64,000 bases of DNA from Arsenophonus sp. aPb (GTDB lineage Bacteria; Pseudomonadota; Gammaproteobacteria; Enterobacterales; Enterobacteriaceae). The position numbers were made by a program, and so were the translations under genes. Positions 35,562-45,704 of this stretch are shown piece by piece. The stretch's first letter is position 1, and the number at the start of each line of letters is the position of its first letter. The stretch is taken from the NCBI RefSeq assembly GCF_029873475.1, contig NZ_CP123499.1, positions 3,100,001 to 3,164,000 of the forward strand, in the 5' to 3' direction. The notes beneath the pieces are model-generated. The model was not told the DNA's origin. It worked only from the letters and a program-made list of their open reading frames with translations, and searched no databases.

Positions 35562-36374
35562 ATGAGTAAAATTACTTCACCTACGCTTACAGGTCAATGT
35601 ATCTCTGAATTTTTAGGTACCGCATTACTTGTATTCTTTGGTTTGGGTTGTGTTGCTGCTACGCGTATTGCAGGCGCACAACTAGGTTTATGGGAAATTA
35701 GTCTTATTTGGGGGTTTGGCGTGGCTCTGGCCGTTTACCTTACAGCAGGTATTTCAGGAGCGCACTTAAATCCGGCTATTACCATTACTTTTTGGTTATT
35801 TGCCCATTTTGATAGAAAAAAAGTACTACCTTATATTATTGCACAAATGTTGGGAGGTTTTATCGCGGCCGCTCTCGTTTATGGGTTGTACTTCGAACTA
35901 TTTCTAGATTATGAAAAATTACACCAAATAGTTCGGGGTTCACAAGAAAGCTTATTCACTGCGGGCGTTTTTTCTACTTATCCAGCAGGGCAAATTAGCG
36001 TCCTACAAGCGTTTGTAGTTGAAGTTGTTATTGCTATTATTTTGGTTTGTATGATATTAAGTTTAACTGATGATAACAATGGCATACCTCGTGGCCCATT
36101 AGCACCGCTACTTATTGGTATCCTAATTGCGGTTATTGGTGGTTCATTTGGTCCACTAACCGGCTTTGCATTAAATCCTGCTCGTGATTTTGGTCCCAAA
36201 TTAGTGGCTTATCTCGCTGGTTGGGGTGATATTGCCTTAACCGGTGGACGCAGCTTCCCTTATTTTGTGATTCCTTTAACAGCACCTTTTGTTGGCGCTA
36301 TTATCGGTGCTTTTGCTTATCGCAAACTGATTGGCTACCATTTACCTGCTATGACAAATCAAAACAAAAAATAA
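35562..36374 (+). CDS. glpF: Glycerol uptake facilitator
   Basis: Aquaglyceroporin of the inner membrane. From ATG 35562, with AGGA 8 bases upstream, 270 residues (E. coli 281). Six membrane helices and two half-helices with NPA boxes: GAHLNPAIT (about 67) and GFALNPARDFGP (about 203), the latter with the selectivity Arg. An in-frame TTG/ATG-like start 15 bases earlier lacks a ribosome site. It is 48 bases ahead of glpK in an operon; glpX, third in E. coli, is absent. Confidence 0.96.
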   Translation: MSKITSPTLTGQCISEFLGTALLVFFGLGCVAATRIAGAQLGLWEISLIWGFGVALAVYLTAGISGAHLNPAITITFWLFAHFDRKKVLPYIIAQMLGGFIAAALVYGLYFELFLDYEKLHQIVRGSQESLFTAGVFSTYPAGQISVLQAFVVEVVIAIILVCMILSLTDDNNGIPRGPLAPLLIGILIAVIGGSFGPLTGFALNPARDFGPKLVAYLAGWGDIALTGGRSFPYFVIPLTAPFVGAIIGAFAYRKLIGYHLPAMTNQNKK

Positions 36375-36422
36375 ACGCAAAAATAATCCAAAATATATAA
36401 TGAAGTAAATTGGACAATTATC

Positions 36423-37949
36423 ATGACAACAGAAACACCAACAAAAAAAAAATATGTTATCGCACTTGATCAAGGTACTACGAGTTCACGCACCATTATC
36501 TTTGATCATGATGCTAATATTATTAATATTTCTCAGCGTGAATTTCCTCAAATTTATCCAAAACCAGGTTGGGTAGAACATGATCCAATAAAAATATGGG
36601 CAACGCAAAGTGCTACTTTAGCTGAAGCATTAGCAATTTCTGATATCCGCAGTGATGAAATCGCCGGTATTGGCATAACTAATCAACGAGAAACCACCAT
36701 TGTTTGGGAGAAAGAAACCGGCAAACCCATTTATAATGCAATTGTTTGGCAGTGCCGTCGTACTGCTGATTTCTGTACCGAACTAAAGCGGGATAACCCA
36801 GAGCTAGAGAAATATATTCGTAAAAATACGGGTCTGGTTGTTGACCCCTATTTCTCCGGTACCAAACTTAAATGGATCTTGGAGAATGTTGATGGAGCCT
36901 ATGAACGAGCAAAAAATGGTGAGTTACTCTTTGGCACTATCGATACTTGGCTAGTATGGAAAATGACGCAGGGGCGTGTCCATATTACGGATTATACTAA
37001 TGCATCTCGCACTATGTTATTTAACATTCATAAGCTGGAATGGGATCAAAAAATCCTCGATGCCTTTAATATCCCACGCGCCATACTACCAACAGTACGT
37101 CCATCATCAGAAGTTTATGGGCAAACTAACATTGGTGGTAAAGGGGGAACTCGTATACCAATAGCTGGAATGGCTGGTGATCAACAAGCTGCTCTCTATG
37201 GCCAGCTGTGTGTCCAACCGGGCATGGCTAAAAACACCTATGGAACTGGCTGCTTCCTATTAATGAATACCGGCAAAAAGGCTAAAATTTCCGACCATGG
37301 CTTACTGACTACCATTGCTTGTGGGCCACATGGTGAAGTGAACTATGCGCTAGAAGGTGCGGTATTCATGGCAGGTGCCTCAATACAGTGGTTGCGTGAT
37401 GAATTGAAATTGATTGATGACGCTAACGACTCTGAATATTTTGCTAATAAAGTCAAAAATAATAACGGTGTTTATGTTGTTCCTGCGCTAACTGGTTTAG
37501 GCGCACCTTATTGGGATCCCTACGCCCGCGGTGCGATTTTTGGTTTAACTCGCGGTGTCAATCGTAACCATATTATTCGTGCAACATTAGAATCTATTGC
37601 CTACCAAACTCGTGATGTCCTTGAAGCAATGCAGAAAGATGCTGACACACGCCTGAGTTCATTACGCGTTGATGGTGGTGCTGTCGCCAATAATTTCTTA
37701 ATGCAGTTCCAATCTGACATCCTAGGTGCATATGTAGAGCGTCCGATTATTCGTGAAAGTACTGCATTAGGTGCCGCTTTACTTGCTGGACTGGCGGTCG
37801 GTTTTTGGCAAGATTTGGATGAAGTTAAAGAAAAGATGCGGATTGAAAAAACGTTCACCCCTGGAATTGAAACCACTGAACGTAACTATAAATATAGCGG
37901 TTGGAAAAAAGCCGTTTCTCGTGCTAAGGAATGGGAAGAACACACATAA
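36423..37949 (+). CDS. glpK: Glycerol kinase
   Basis: Phosphorylates glycerol with ATP to glycerol-3-phosphate; product uptake is coupled to GlpF. The 508 residues (E. coli 502) have the FGGY-kinase motifs: ALDQGTTSSRTIIFD (about 13-27), WQCRRTADFC, GTGCFLLMNTG, LEGAVFMAGASIQWLRDEL, DGGAVANNFLMQFQSDIL, STALGAALLAGLAVGFW. In E. coli it is controlled by fructose-1,6-bisphosphate and EIIA-Glc. Intact. Confidence 0.97.
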   Translation: MTTETPTKKKYVIALDQGTTSSRTIIFDHDANIINISQREFPQIYPKPGWVEHDPIKIWATQSATLAEALAISDIRSDEIAGIGITNQRETTIVWEKETGKPIYNAIVWQCRRTADFCTELKRDNPELEKYIRKNTGLVVDPYFSGTKLKWILENVDGAYERAKNGELLFGTIDTWLVWKMTQGRVHITDYTNASRTMLFNIHKLEWDQKILDAFNIPRAILPTVRPSSEVYGQTNIGGKGGTRIPIAGMAGDQQAALYGQLCVQPGMAKNTYGTGCFLLMNTGKKAKISDHGLLTTIACGPHGEVNYALEGAVFMAGASIQWLRDELKLIDDANDSEYFANKVKNNNGVYVVPALTGLGAPYWDPYARGAIFGLTRGVNRNHIIRATLESIAYQTRDVLEAMQKDADTRLSSLRVDGGAVANNFLMQFQSDILGAYVERPIIRESTALGAALLAGLAVGFWQDLDEVKEKMRIEKTFTPGIETTERNYKYSGWKKAVSRAKEWEEHT

Positions 37950-38283
37950 TTCCAATTAAGAACGATAAATAATAAAATAGCAGTAAATTATTACTGCTAT
38001 TTTATATAAAAATATTATCAATTCGATACTAATAATAAATAAAGAATAAACTATATAATTTCTGACTAAGATTAGAAAAAACAAGTTATTTTAATTGTCA
38101 CTTTTATGCCTATAATATAAAAAAATAATAAGCTGTCATTATTTTATTTATATAGGGTGTTTATCATGAAAAAATAAATCTATTAGTCTTTCAATTATAA
38201 TTTTGCCTGAGAATATCTCATCGAATATTAATTTTTCGATGTATTAGATTGATTATTAATTAAATAACACAATAAAATAAATT
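37950..38283. other. glpK/metalloprotease spacer
   Basis: Contains the glpK terminator (37974-38003) and about 280 AT-rich bases. ATG-AAA-AAA-TAA at 38166 is the only start-like signal before the true start at 38284 and leads nowhere. No signal-peptide coding sequence precedes the metalloprotease in frame (a TAA sits two codons upstream). Confidence 0.5.
37974..38003 (+). terminator. Rho-independent terminator of glpFK
   Basis: Thirteen-pair stem AAAATAGCAGTAA / TTACTGCTATTTT around ATTA, 25 bases past the glpK stop. Symmetric A and T flanks make it potentially bidirectional. Confidence 0.85.
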
Positions 38284-41200
38284 ATGAATAACAATCCTTT
38301 TATTACTTCAAAAAACCATAGTCAATTACATGTAAATATAAAAAACTTATTATTACAAAAAAAAAATCAATATATAAATTTGTCTGGTAATATTTCACTC
38401 AGTCAGACTTCATTTGAAAAATTTAATAACAATCCCACTCAATGTAAAAATATGACTTCCAGTACATTAGAAAGTGAAATATTCACCGCTGGATCACTAA
38501 CTATAAACACCCAAACTAATTTGGTTTTTATTCAGATCAAATATGGCAATCAATATTATAATGCTAAATATGATGAACAAGGCAATTGGCAATTAAATCT
38601 TCCGGTTACAGACGAAACAAATCTACCTATTCCGGTCGAAATAACAGTTTATGGTCAAACAGAAGCTCCCTTATGGCATAAAGAATTCACTTTAACTGCA
38701 CTGAACTACCAGCAAGATCAGGTTAACAGTCGCAAAAAAAGGGAGTCTCCGTCCTTTTCAGCAAGGGTACCTTTAATATCATCAAATAATTTTACTAACC
38801 AAAAGTGGCATTTTGGCCAACAAAAAATGATTTTTGCTTATCAAATGCTCAATTTTACCGATCAAGTGGCCAGACAAGCCAAGGTCTTTTCTATCCGTAT
38901 GCGAGACAATTTTGGTAATCTAATATTAGATCTTGCCTATATGCCATTAGAAAATATTACTTCAGGTACCACACTTGCTGCTGCTATGGAGAAGCATATC
39001 AATCGTCATTTACCTGAAGACATGGGTGTGCAAGTGACTTACCATAATCGCCAGTTGATCATTAGCGATCCACAACAACGAACCATTGAAACGTTAGTAT
39101 TAGGTAAAACCGCCGCTATCACGCCAATTATTTTATCGGAAAAGCTATTACCCTCTGGCCACGCAAATTATCACCTTTTTTACGATGCTACACAACGCCA
39201 TCGAATAACCCATTTTTCTTTTACTATAAATGGAACAGAGGAAAATGACTCTCTTTTCTACACCGATATTAACTTAGAACTCCCTCCTGAATTTGATAAT
39301 CAACAGTTGGCAGAAATATTAAAAAACAAACTCAACAAACTTATGGCGAGTGATGACATCCAGATCCAATGGAACAGTAACGGTCAATATCTGGCAATCA
39401 GTGATCGTCAAGGCCGTCAGATAACCAACTTTGTATTACAAACCCATCGTAGCTATGATCAGTTAATAAAGATGGCAGATATTGTCACACCTAATAGCCG
39501 TCATACCCAGGCTAAACTTGGCATTATCCGTGGTCAACTGCCACAATCAATGGTTAATGAAGAGTGGTTATGGCAATTACTGGCAGCGCCTCATTTCGGC
39601 ACAGCACAAATAGATAGCACAACAGGACAATGGGAATATCAGCCAACTGACGATGAGAGTTTTCAGGGATATGATCAATTTCATCTTCAGGCCGTGGGTA
39701 AAGAGGGTAATACCAGCCATCCTATTGCTGTCATTTTGCAACACGATCAGGCCCCCATTCCTTTTTTTCCAACCGTAAAAACCTTCACACTAAAAACACC
39801 TGATTATCAGGAACCTATCGCTAATCACCAGCCTATCCCTGCTGATTTTAAGCTACATGATGTTTTTATTGCTCAAACCCATGTTCTTCGTCCTCAAGAT
39901 CCTTATTTGCAGTTGATCCAAAATCGTTGGGCATTAATTAAACTTAATGCCAGTAGCGCGTCTGGCGCACCGGCACCAGATTTTAGCGTTATCGTTCATG
40001 GCGCTGACGGTCACGAATTAGGCCGTGTCCTATTAACCGGTGATAAAAAGCTACCCACATCGCTTGATTTACCCAGTCAGGATAATCTTGTTACCTTAAG
40101 GGGTCATAATGATCAGGACAGCTATATTGCACCACTCAAAGAAGAATGGATAAAACCAGGAATTTCGATTACTCTGACAGCTAATGGCCAACCCCTTGCT
40201 TTACCTCATTACCAAGAAGAAACGTTTGCATTTGAACCTAAAGTTGGGGCTGATCTAAATTTACCTCTGCGTATCATGCGCATAGCACACCATACTGACA
40301 ATGACTGGACTATTAATGACCAGATTGATCAATGGGGAAATGATATAGTCGCCCGACTACCCATCAAACAATTAACTCTTTATTCCTATCCTAGTGTCCC
40401 TTTTGACCAATTTGCCTCTTTTAAGGATGGATTTTATGCCGTTTATACCGGCAATAAAAGCGAGCCAGGCAGTGATCCTCATGCAGGTAATGGCGGATTT
40501 AAAGGCGCTATTTCAACCAGCTATAATTTAGCTAATCGTTTACGGCGAGCTAATGTTGGTAATAATGAAATAAGCTATGTTGCTTTCTTCCCCGATCCCT
40601 ATGGTGGGTTAGGCGGTGGTCAACAAGGTGGTGGTAGTGCGAGCGCTGGTGTTTTCATTCATGAAATAGGCCACGCGTTGGCTCTTCCCCATAGCATAGA
40701 TGATCCTAACTACCCCTATAAATCAGGTTACCAAGCAAGTTGGGGTTATAATCAAGTCACTCAACAATATTTGCCAAACTTTTCGATTGATAAAAACCAT
40801 AATCCCTATCCTAATACTGATCCAATGAACACTAGTTTAGGTTCACGATTACCTGGGCAGGTGTTTGCCGCCTTTTCTGATTATAATACTTTGAAAAATT
40901 ATCAATTTGTCAAACAGCAATATCAATGGTATCCCAATCAGATCAGTGGTGAAGATAGTGAAGATGGTGGTTTTGCCGGGGAAGGTTACTATCAAGTATG
41001 GGACGACACTCTTCAGCGATGGGTTACAGTGACACAGGATAATCATATAAGCTATAAAGTCAGTGAAGAAAACGTTGCTTATCAGCATAATCAACCCGTT
41101 TATTGGATTACCGGTCATCTGGTACAACAGAATGGAAAAACACTGAAACTGAATACAGAGCCGCATCCACAGAATCAGCTAACGGTTTTTACAACCCAGG

Positions 41201-42933
41201 GCAACCTGCCTCAGCCCTATCACAATTTTCTGACTAAAAAAGGGCGTCCATTACAGCAAAATTTTCCCTATGCAATTAAAGTGACTTACGCCACAGAGCA
41301 AGGATTATTGACTGAGTTACTGCAAATACCGGCAACTTCAGTACAATCGCTAAGCTTACATATTGCCAATAAAGGGGAGCTGGTGCGTTTTGAGATCCTT
41401 GAAGCTCCCTCAGGCCAATTAAGTGATCGTGCTGTTTATCGTTATACTAACCCTGAAGCGCTTGCTAATACTCTATTTGATCATCGTAGTGAATTTAGCA
41501 TTTCACACCCATTGCGTTTAATTAACTACTGGCAAGGTAGAGCAATTAACTGGTCAATCACAGCAGGGGATAAGTTAATTGATGAGAATGATAAAGTAAA
41601 AGTGACACAATATCGTCCGGCCAGCGCATTAAAAGCCGAATGGTTTGAAGGAAGAGTACTTAAAAAGCAAATTTTTCCGCTCACACTTCCTCGGGAAGAT
41701 ATTGTTTATTCATCCCTTTTTAATACCCGTCATCAACAGACAAAAACCATTGCAACAGAATCATTAACATTGCCTGAATCTTTTCAACATGGGACTATTA
41801 ACTGGCATTCCTCTAATCCGGAAGTTATTAATCATCAGGGTCAATTAATTGGTCATGGGGCAACAACCATTACCGCAACCATAACTTATCCATCAGGATT
41901 AAACCAAACTTTTAAACATCACTATCAGATTCCAGATCGATCGCAACATGGTGGATTAAATTTAAGTATTTATGATCTCAGTCAGCTAGATTTAGGTAAT
42001 AAAAGTCTAACGCAACCCCAATTTGATAAACTACTAAATGAAAAAAATTGGTTAGAGAAGGCTCCTCTTTATGCCAAACAGTGGCAAGCAGACTCACCTA
42101 AGTATTGGTTGGGAAAAAGAAAATTTGGCCAATTTGATGCCGATTTTAAGTCTAACGTGTTAAATGGCAAACATCTAAAACCCACATTGTGGCTTTTTTC
42201 TGGCTTTTTGGCGCCAACTGAAACCAAGCATTATTATTTAAGATTTAAAGCAGATGATATAGGGCGGGTTTATATCCAAGACAAAAATCGAACTCATACA
42301 CTCGACTACCGAGATTTCCAAAAAATCTATCTAGAAGCTGGCAAACATTATCCCATTTGGCTGTTCTGGAGCACCAATAGTCACACCGTTGGTGATCAAT
42401 ATTGGGATACTATAGAATTAACCTGGCTTCCTGAAGGAGAAAAAAACTACCAGCCAATACCAAAAGAAAATCTCATTGCAATGCCAGTTAATCCATCAGA
42501 AAGTTACCCTCGCGATTGGCTACCTAAACCCTTACAGTTAACTACCGATCAAACAGCCACTGTGGCAAAACCAGCTGACACTTTCATCCCAATCCAATTA
42601 TTCAATCCCAATCATTCCATTTTAGATATTGAAGAGCATATTCTTTATAACGGCGAAAATAGTGAAACAGAGCTGGCAGATATTACCAATTATCAGGAAC
42701 AGATGACAATCACTGCCTCAATTAAACAACAAGCCTCTGATAACCGAGAAAACAAAGCAGTAAAAACAATGGATACAGCAGAAAAAGATAGATCCATATT
42801 AGCTGAATTACTGACAGATCAGCGCTTTTCCCAAAGTAAAGAAGGAACAATTAGCGCTACATTGCTTGAAGAGCGCGTTTCTCACCAACCAAAATCATAT
42901 TGTCATTGTGTAACAGAAGCCATATTCCACTAA
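38284..42933 (+). CDS. Large M66-like (StcE/TagA-type) zinc metalloprotease
   Basis: 1549 residues. Zinc motif HEIGHALALPH: His793, Glu794, His797, His803, of the HExxHxxGxxH type with Ala in place of Gly at the eighth position; FKGAISTSYNLANRLRR and NEISYVAFFPDPYGG precede it as in M66 enzymes such as StcE, which cleave mucin-type glycoproteins. N-terminal part: an Ig-like module (about 62-140), a basic RKKR at 150-153, two similar 100-residue modules (about 195-390). C-terminal part: an Ig/Big_2-like stretch (about 1150-1220, SSNPEVINHQGQLIGHG) and a PA14/GLEYA-like module (about 1295-1395). There is no signal peptide or membrane helix, so the export route is unclear. Placed between glpK and emrD, outside conserved order, it looks acquired. 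Substrate unknown. Confidence 0.8.
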   Translation: MNNNPFITSKNHSQLHVNIKNLLLQKKNQYINLSGNISLSQTSFEKFNNNPTQCKNMTSSTLESEIFTAGSLTINTQTNLVFIQIKYGNQYYNAKYDEQGNWQLNLPVTDETNLPIPVEITVYGQTEAPLWHKEFTLTALNYQQDQVNSRKKRESPSFSARVPLISSNNFTNQKWHFGQQKMIFAYQMLNFTDQVARQAKVFSIRMRDNFGNLILDLAYMPLENITSGTTLAAAMEKHINRHLPEDMGVQVTYHNRQLIISDPQQRTIETLVLGKTAAITPIILSEKLLPSGHANYHLFYDATQRHRITHFSFTINGTEENDSLFYTDINLELPPEFDNQQLAEILKNKLNKLMASDDIQIQWNSNGQYLAISDRQGRQITNFVLQTHRSYDQLIKMADIVTPNSRHTQAKLGIIRGQLPQSMVNEEWLWQLLAAPHFGTAQIDSTTGQWEYQPTDDESFQGYDQFHLQAVGKEGNTSHPIAVILQHDQAPIPFFPTVKTFTLKTPDYQEPIANHQPIPADFKLHDVFIAQTHVLRPQDPYLQLIQNRWALIKLNASSASGAPAPDFSVIVHGADGHELGRVLLTGDKKLPTSLDLPSQDNLVTLRGHNDQDSYIAPLKEEWIKPGISITLTANGQPLALPHYQEETFAFEPKVGADLNLPLRIMRIAHHTDNDWTINDQIDQWGNDIVARLPIKQLTLYSYPSVPFDQFASFKDGFYAVYTGNKSEPGSDPHAGNGGFKGAISTSYNLANRLRRANVGNNEISYVAFFPDPYGGLGGGQQGGGSASAGVFIHEIGHALALPHSIDDPNYPYKSGYQASWGYNQVTQQYLPNFSIDKNHNPYPNTDPMNTSLGSRLPGQVFAAFSDYNTLKNYQFVKQQYQWYPNQISGEDSEDGGFAGEGYYQVWDDTLQRWVTVTQDNHISYKVSEENVAYQHNQPVYWITGHLVQQNGKTLKLNTEPHPQNQLTVFTTQGNLPQPYHNFLTKKGRPLQQNFPYAIKVTYATEQGLLTELLQIPATSVQSLSLHIANKGELVRFEILEAPSGQLSDRAVYRYTNPEALANTLFDHRSEFSISHPLRLINYWQGRAINWSITAGDKLIDENDKVKVTQYRPASALKAEWFEGRVLKKQIFPLTLPREDIVYSSLFNTRHQQTKTIATESLTLPESFQHGTINWHSSNPEVINHQGQLIGHGATTITATITYPSGLNQTFKHHYQIPDRSQHGGLNLSIYDLSQLDLGNKSLTQPQFDKLLNEKNWLEKAPLYAKQWQADSPKYWLGKRKFGQFDADFKSNVLNGKHLKPTLWLFSGFLAPTETKHYYLRFKADDIGRVYIQDKNRTHTLDYRDFQKIYLEAGKHYPIWLFWSTNSHTVGDQYWDTIELTWLPEGEKNYQPIPKENLIAMPVNPSESYPRDWLPKPLQLTTDQTATVAKPADTFIPIQLFNPNHSILDIEEHILYNGENSETELADITNYQEQMTITASIKQQASDNRENKAVKTMDTAEKDRSILAELLTDQRFSQSKEGTISATLLEERVSHQPKSYCHCVTEAIFH

Positions 42934-42967
42934 TTTTATTATCAAAATACATTTATTGAATGGGTAT

Positions 42968-44140
42968 TTATTTTTTATCCATTTTATATGCCAGAGGCAA
43001 CCAACATAATAAAATAAGGATAGACATAGCAAACATCATCATCCCCAAACTGAATTGTCCAGTTTGGGGTAAATGTGCCGATAACCAAGCCGCCACACCA
43101 GAACCCACATTTTGTAAACCACCAACCAATGCACCGGCGGCCCCCGCTAAATAAGGAAAAGGCTCCATTGCTCCAGTGGTTGCTAATGGAAATAACATAC
43201 CTGCGCCAAAGAAAAAAAGTCCGGCAGGGATCAGCAATGACCACACATTCATAAATCCAAACCAACCCGGTAACCACATGATAATAGCCGCAGAAACACA
43301 GCATAATACTGCTTGCCACATTAACTGATAAAAAGTTCGTCCTTCACGTCCGGCATACCAAGCACCTAAAAATGCCGCAGGAATAGGCAAGATAAATAGA
43401 ATACTGACGGTAATACTATTTAAACCTAATACGCCTCCCAATAATACGCCGCTACTTGATTCAAATACCACAACACCAGCCAATCCACCAACCAATATTA
43501 ACAAGTAAGCATCAAAGGTAGGATTTGATAACAACGAATAATAAGCAGAAAGCATATTTCTTTTTTCAGAAGCTGGTGGACACGTTTCAGGCAACCATTT
43601 CCACATACTGATCAAGACAAAAGCACCTAACAAAAACAGGAAAATATAAGTTGCATGCCAGCCTAAAAAATAGGCGATCACTCCGCCAATCATAGGTGCC
43701 AATAAAGGACTCACTAATATTCCCATATTCAATATGCTATTCGCATAACGCAAGGCTGTTCCAGTATAGAGATCACGCGGCATAGTTCTTGCCATTACGC
43801 CAGCAACGCCGACACCTAAGCCTTGCAGCGCACTTGCGATAATCAAGATCTGCAATGAAGGCGAGAAAATTGCTATTATCGTGGCGATCAAATAAATAAT
43901 TAAGCCGACTAAAATAACAGGGCGACGACCAATGTGATCGGAAATAGGCCCATAAAATAGTTGCGAAAAACCATAAAATAACAGATAAGCGCCCATTACA
44001 CTTTGTACCGCACCATCAGGTTCAGCAAAATAGGCAGCAATTTCTGCAATAACGGGGACATAAATTGTCTGCGTCATCTGTCCGACGGCAATTAAAACAA
44101 TAAGCATTAATAGCAAATTGAAGTGTTCTAATTTTCTCAT
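42968..44140 (-). CDS. emrD: Multidrug efflux MFS transporter EmrD
   Basis: Inner-membrane proton antiporter of the Bcr/CflA group. 390 residues (E. coli 394), twelve hydrophobic helices; MFS motif A at GPISDHIGRRPVILVG, and signature stretches AVGQMTQTIYVPVIAEIA, GAVQSVMGAYLL, LSILFILPIPAAFLGAWYAG-like and FGAGMLFPLATTGAMEPFPYLAG match E. coli EmrD. Expected roles are efflux of hydrophobic uncouplers and detergents. Convergent with the metalloprotease (34-base gap), divergent from fpr. Confidence 0.93.
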   Translation of the reverse strand: MRKLEHFNLLLMLIVLIAVGQMTQTIYVPVIAEIAAYFAEPDGAVQSVMGAYLLFYGFSQLFYGPISDHIGRRPVILVGLIIYLIATIIAIFSPSLQILIIASALQGLGVGVAGVMARTMPRDLYTGTALRYANSILNMGILVSPLLAPMIGGVIAYFLGWHATYIFLFLLGAFVLISMWKWLPETCPPASEKRNMLSAYYSLLSNPTFDAYLLILVGGLAGVVVFESSSGVLLGGVLGLNSITVSILFILPIPAAFLGAWYAGREGRTFYQLMWQAVLCCVSAAIIMWLPGWFGFMNVWSLLIPAGLFFFGAGMLFPLATTGAMEPFPYLAGAAGALVGGLQNVGSGVAAWLSAHLPQTGQFSLGMMMFAMSILILLCWLPLAYKMDKK

Positions 44141-44460
44141 TTTATATAAAAATCAATCGATTAAAAAAGGTTATAATATCTTTGGGGTACAGAAAAACAG
44201 TCCCAGCAAATTTATACGTTAATATCAATTAATCTAACAAATTTAAAAAAAAATTCGAGTTAAGCGATTAAATTATTTACCCACCTTGCCGAATCCCATT
44301 GACTTATTTTGTAAAGATAACTGTACAATTTTATATCATAATGAAAGAGACATAATTTAATTAAATAGTTAAAACACATTATCGATAATGGTTTTGGCTA
44401 AATTTGACATACTATGACCAAACATTAACGCTTTATTTGACACATTGGGAGGCCAGTAGT
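44141..44460. promoter_or_regulatory. emrD/fpr divergent region
   Basis: 320 AT-rich bases. TTGACT at 44299-44304 and TACAAT at 44324-44329 form a sigma-70-like pair for fpr, though the 19-base spacer is long. No SoxS-type box could be assigned with confidence. Confidence 0.4.
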
Positions 44461-45207
44461 ATGGCAAATTGGGTAACAGGAAAAATTATTAAAAACCACA
44501 AATGGACAGACTCATTATTTAGTTTGATCCTCGAAGCGCCAATTAAACCGTTTATAGCTGGACAATTTGCTAAACTTGCCCTGGAAATCAATGGCCAACG
44601 TATCCAACGTGCCTATTCCTATGTTAATGCCCCCTTTGATAATCAATTAGAATTCTATCTCGTCACCGTACCAGAAGGAAAACTCAGTCCCCACCTCGAA
44701 GCATTAAAACCCGGTGATCCTATCTATATCACTGAAGAGGCGGCAGGTTTTTTTGTATTAGAAGAACTGCCTGATTGTGAAACGCTTTGGATGCTATCGA
44801 CAGGTACCGCAATCGGACCTTACTTATCTATTTTACAATCAGGCGAAAATTTAGCGCGCTTTAATCAAATGATCTTGGTACATGCGGTACGCTACGCTGA
44901 AGATCTGAGTTACTTAGCATTAATGCAAACCCTGGAGAGAAAATATCAGGGAAAATTGAAGATCCAAACCATTGTCAGCCGAGAAAACCAAACTGGTTCA
45001 TTGACTGGTCGTATTCCAGCGCTAATTGAGAGCAGACAGCTAGAACAGGCAGTAAAGGCAAAAATTGATCCCTTAACTAGCCATGTTATGCTTTGTGGTA
45101 ATCCACAAATGGTTAAAGATACCCAACAGCTACTAAAAACACAAAGAGGTATGGATAAACACTTACGCCGTAAAGCAGGACAAATCACCAGTGAACAATA
45201 CTGGTAA
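44461..45207 (+). CDS. fpr: Ferredoxin/flavodoxin-NADP+ reductase
   Basis: Passes electrons between NADPH and flavodoxin or ferredoxin. ATG 44461, with GGGAGG at 44447-44452, gives 248 residues exactly as in E. coli; the frame is open 19 codons upstream but lacks homology. FAD motif RAYSYVNAP, NADP motif GTAIGPYLS, MLCGNPQMV and the C-terminal Tyr-Trp (EQYW) that stacks on FAD are present. Normal neighbours yiiR, yiiQ and tpiA follow. Confidence 0.97.
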   Translation: MANWVTGKIIKNHKWTDSLFSLILEAPIKPFIAGQFAKLALEINGQRIQRAYSYVNAPFDNQLEFYLVTVPEGKLSPHLEALKPGDPIYITEEAAGFFVLEELPDCETLWMLSTGTAIGPYLSILQSGENLARFNQMILVHAVRYAEDLSYLALMQTLERKYQGKLKIQTIVSRENQTGSLTGRIPALIESRQLEQAVKAKIDPLTSHVMLCGNPQMVKDTQQLLKTQRGMDKHLRRKAGQITSEQYW

Positions 45208-45229
45208 GCAAAGGGTAAACAAATATTAA

Positions 45230-45652
45230 TCAGTTGAGATAGTCAACTTGCTCAGTTTTTTTACCATAACGATTTGCTTTATCGAAACCTTTAAAACTAC
45301 CACAATCTAAAAATAATATGGTAACAATAAATAAAGGTAGAAATCGTCCAATACCCCACTGCCAAAAAGGCGTTAATAAACTAACATCAATAGAAAATAG
45401 TAAAAAAGCCAACAATAATAACAACAACCAACCACCAGATTTATCACGATCATGTAGACGTTTGGTAAAAATTGCTGCCAATGGATAGAGCAATAATATG
45501 ACTAATAACAGGAGAATATAAGGAGAAAATAAGAAAAAGGTTTGCAAACTAAATGTCATCAGCATTAATAAAAACCAAATAACGATACCAAACCAAAATG
45601 GTTTTCGACCAATCCGCCCTTTGAATGAGAGTGCCCATTGTTGTAATGTCAT
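45230..45652 (-). CDS. yiiR: DUF805 inner-membrane protein YiiR
   Basis: 140 residues with about four hydrophobic helices. The N-terminus QQWALSFKGRIGRKPFWFG and KRLHDRDKSGGWLLL are the two signatures of the DUF805 family. E. coli YiiR occupies the same place between fpr and yiiQ. No function is known. Start ATG 45652 lies only 52 bases from the divergent yiiQ, so the promoters overlap. Confidence 0.9.
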   Translation of the reverse strand: MTLQQWALSFKGRIGRKPFWFGIVIWFLLMLMTFSLQTFFLFSPYILLLLVILLLYPLAAIFTKRLHDRDKSGGWLLLLLLAFLLFSIDVSLLTPFWQWGIGRFLPLFIVTILFLDCGSFKGFDKANRYGKKTEQVDYLN

Positions 45653-45704
45653 TTATTTATCCTAATTAATCCCTTTATGATGAAATTAATACTGCCGAGT
45701 AACG

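Noticed and set aside
42960..43319. Frames on both strands overlapping emrD
   Set aside because: Off-frame shadows of emrD, which is full length with all MFS landmarks.
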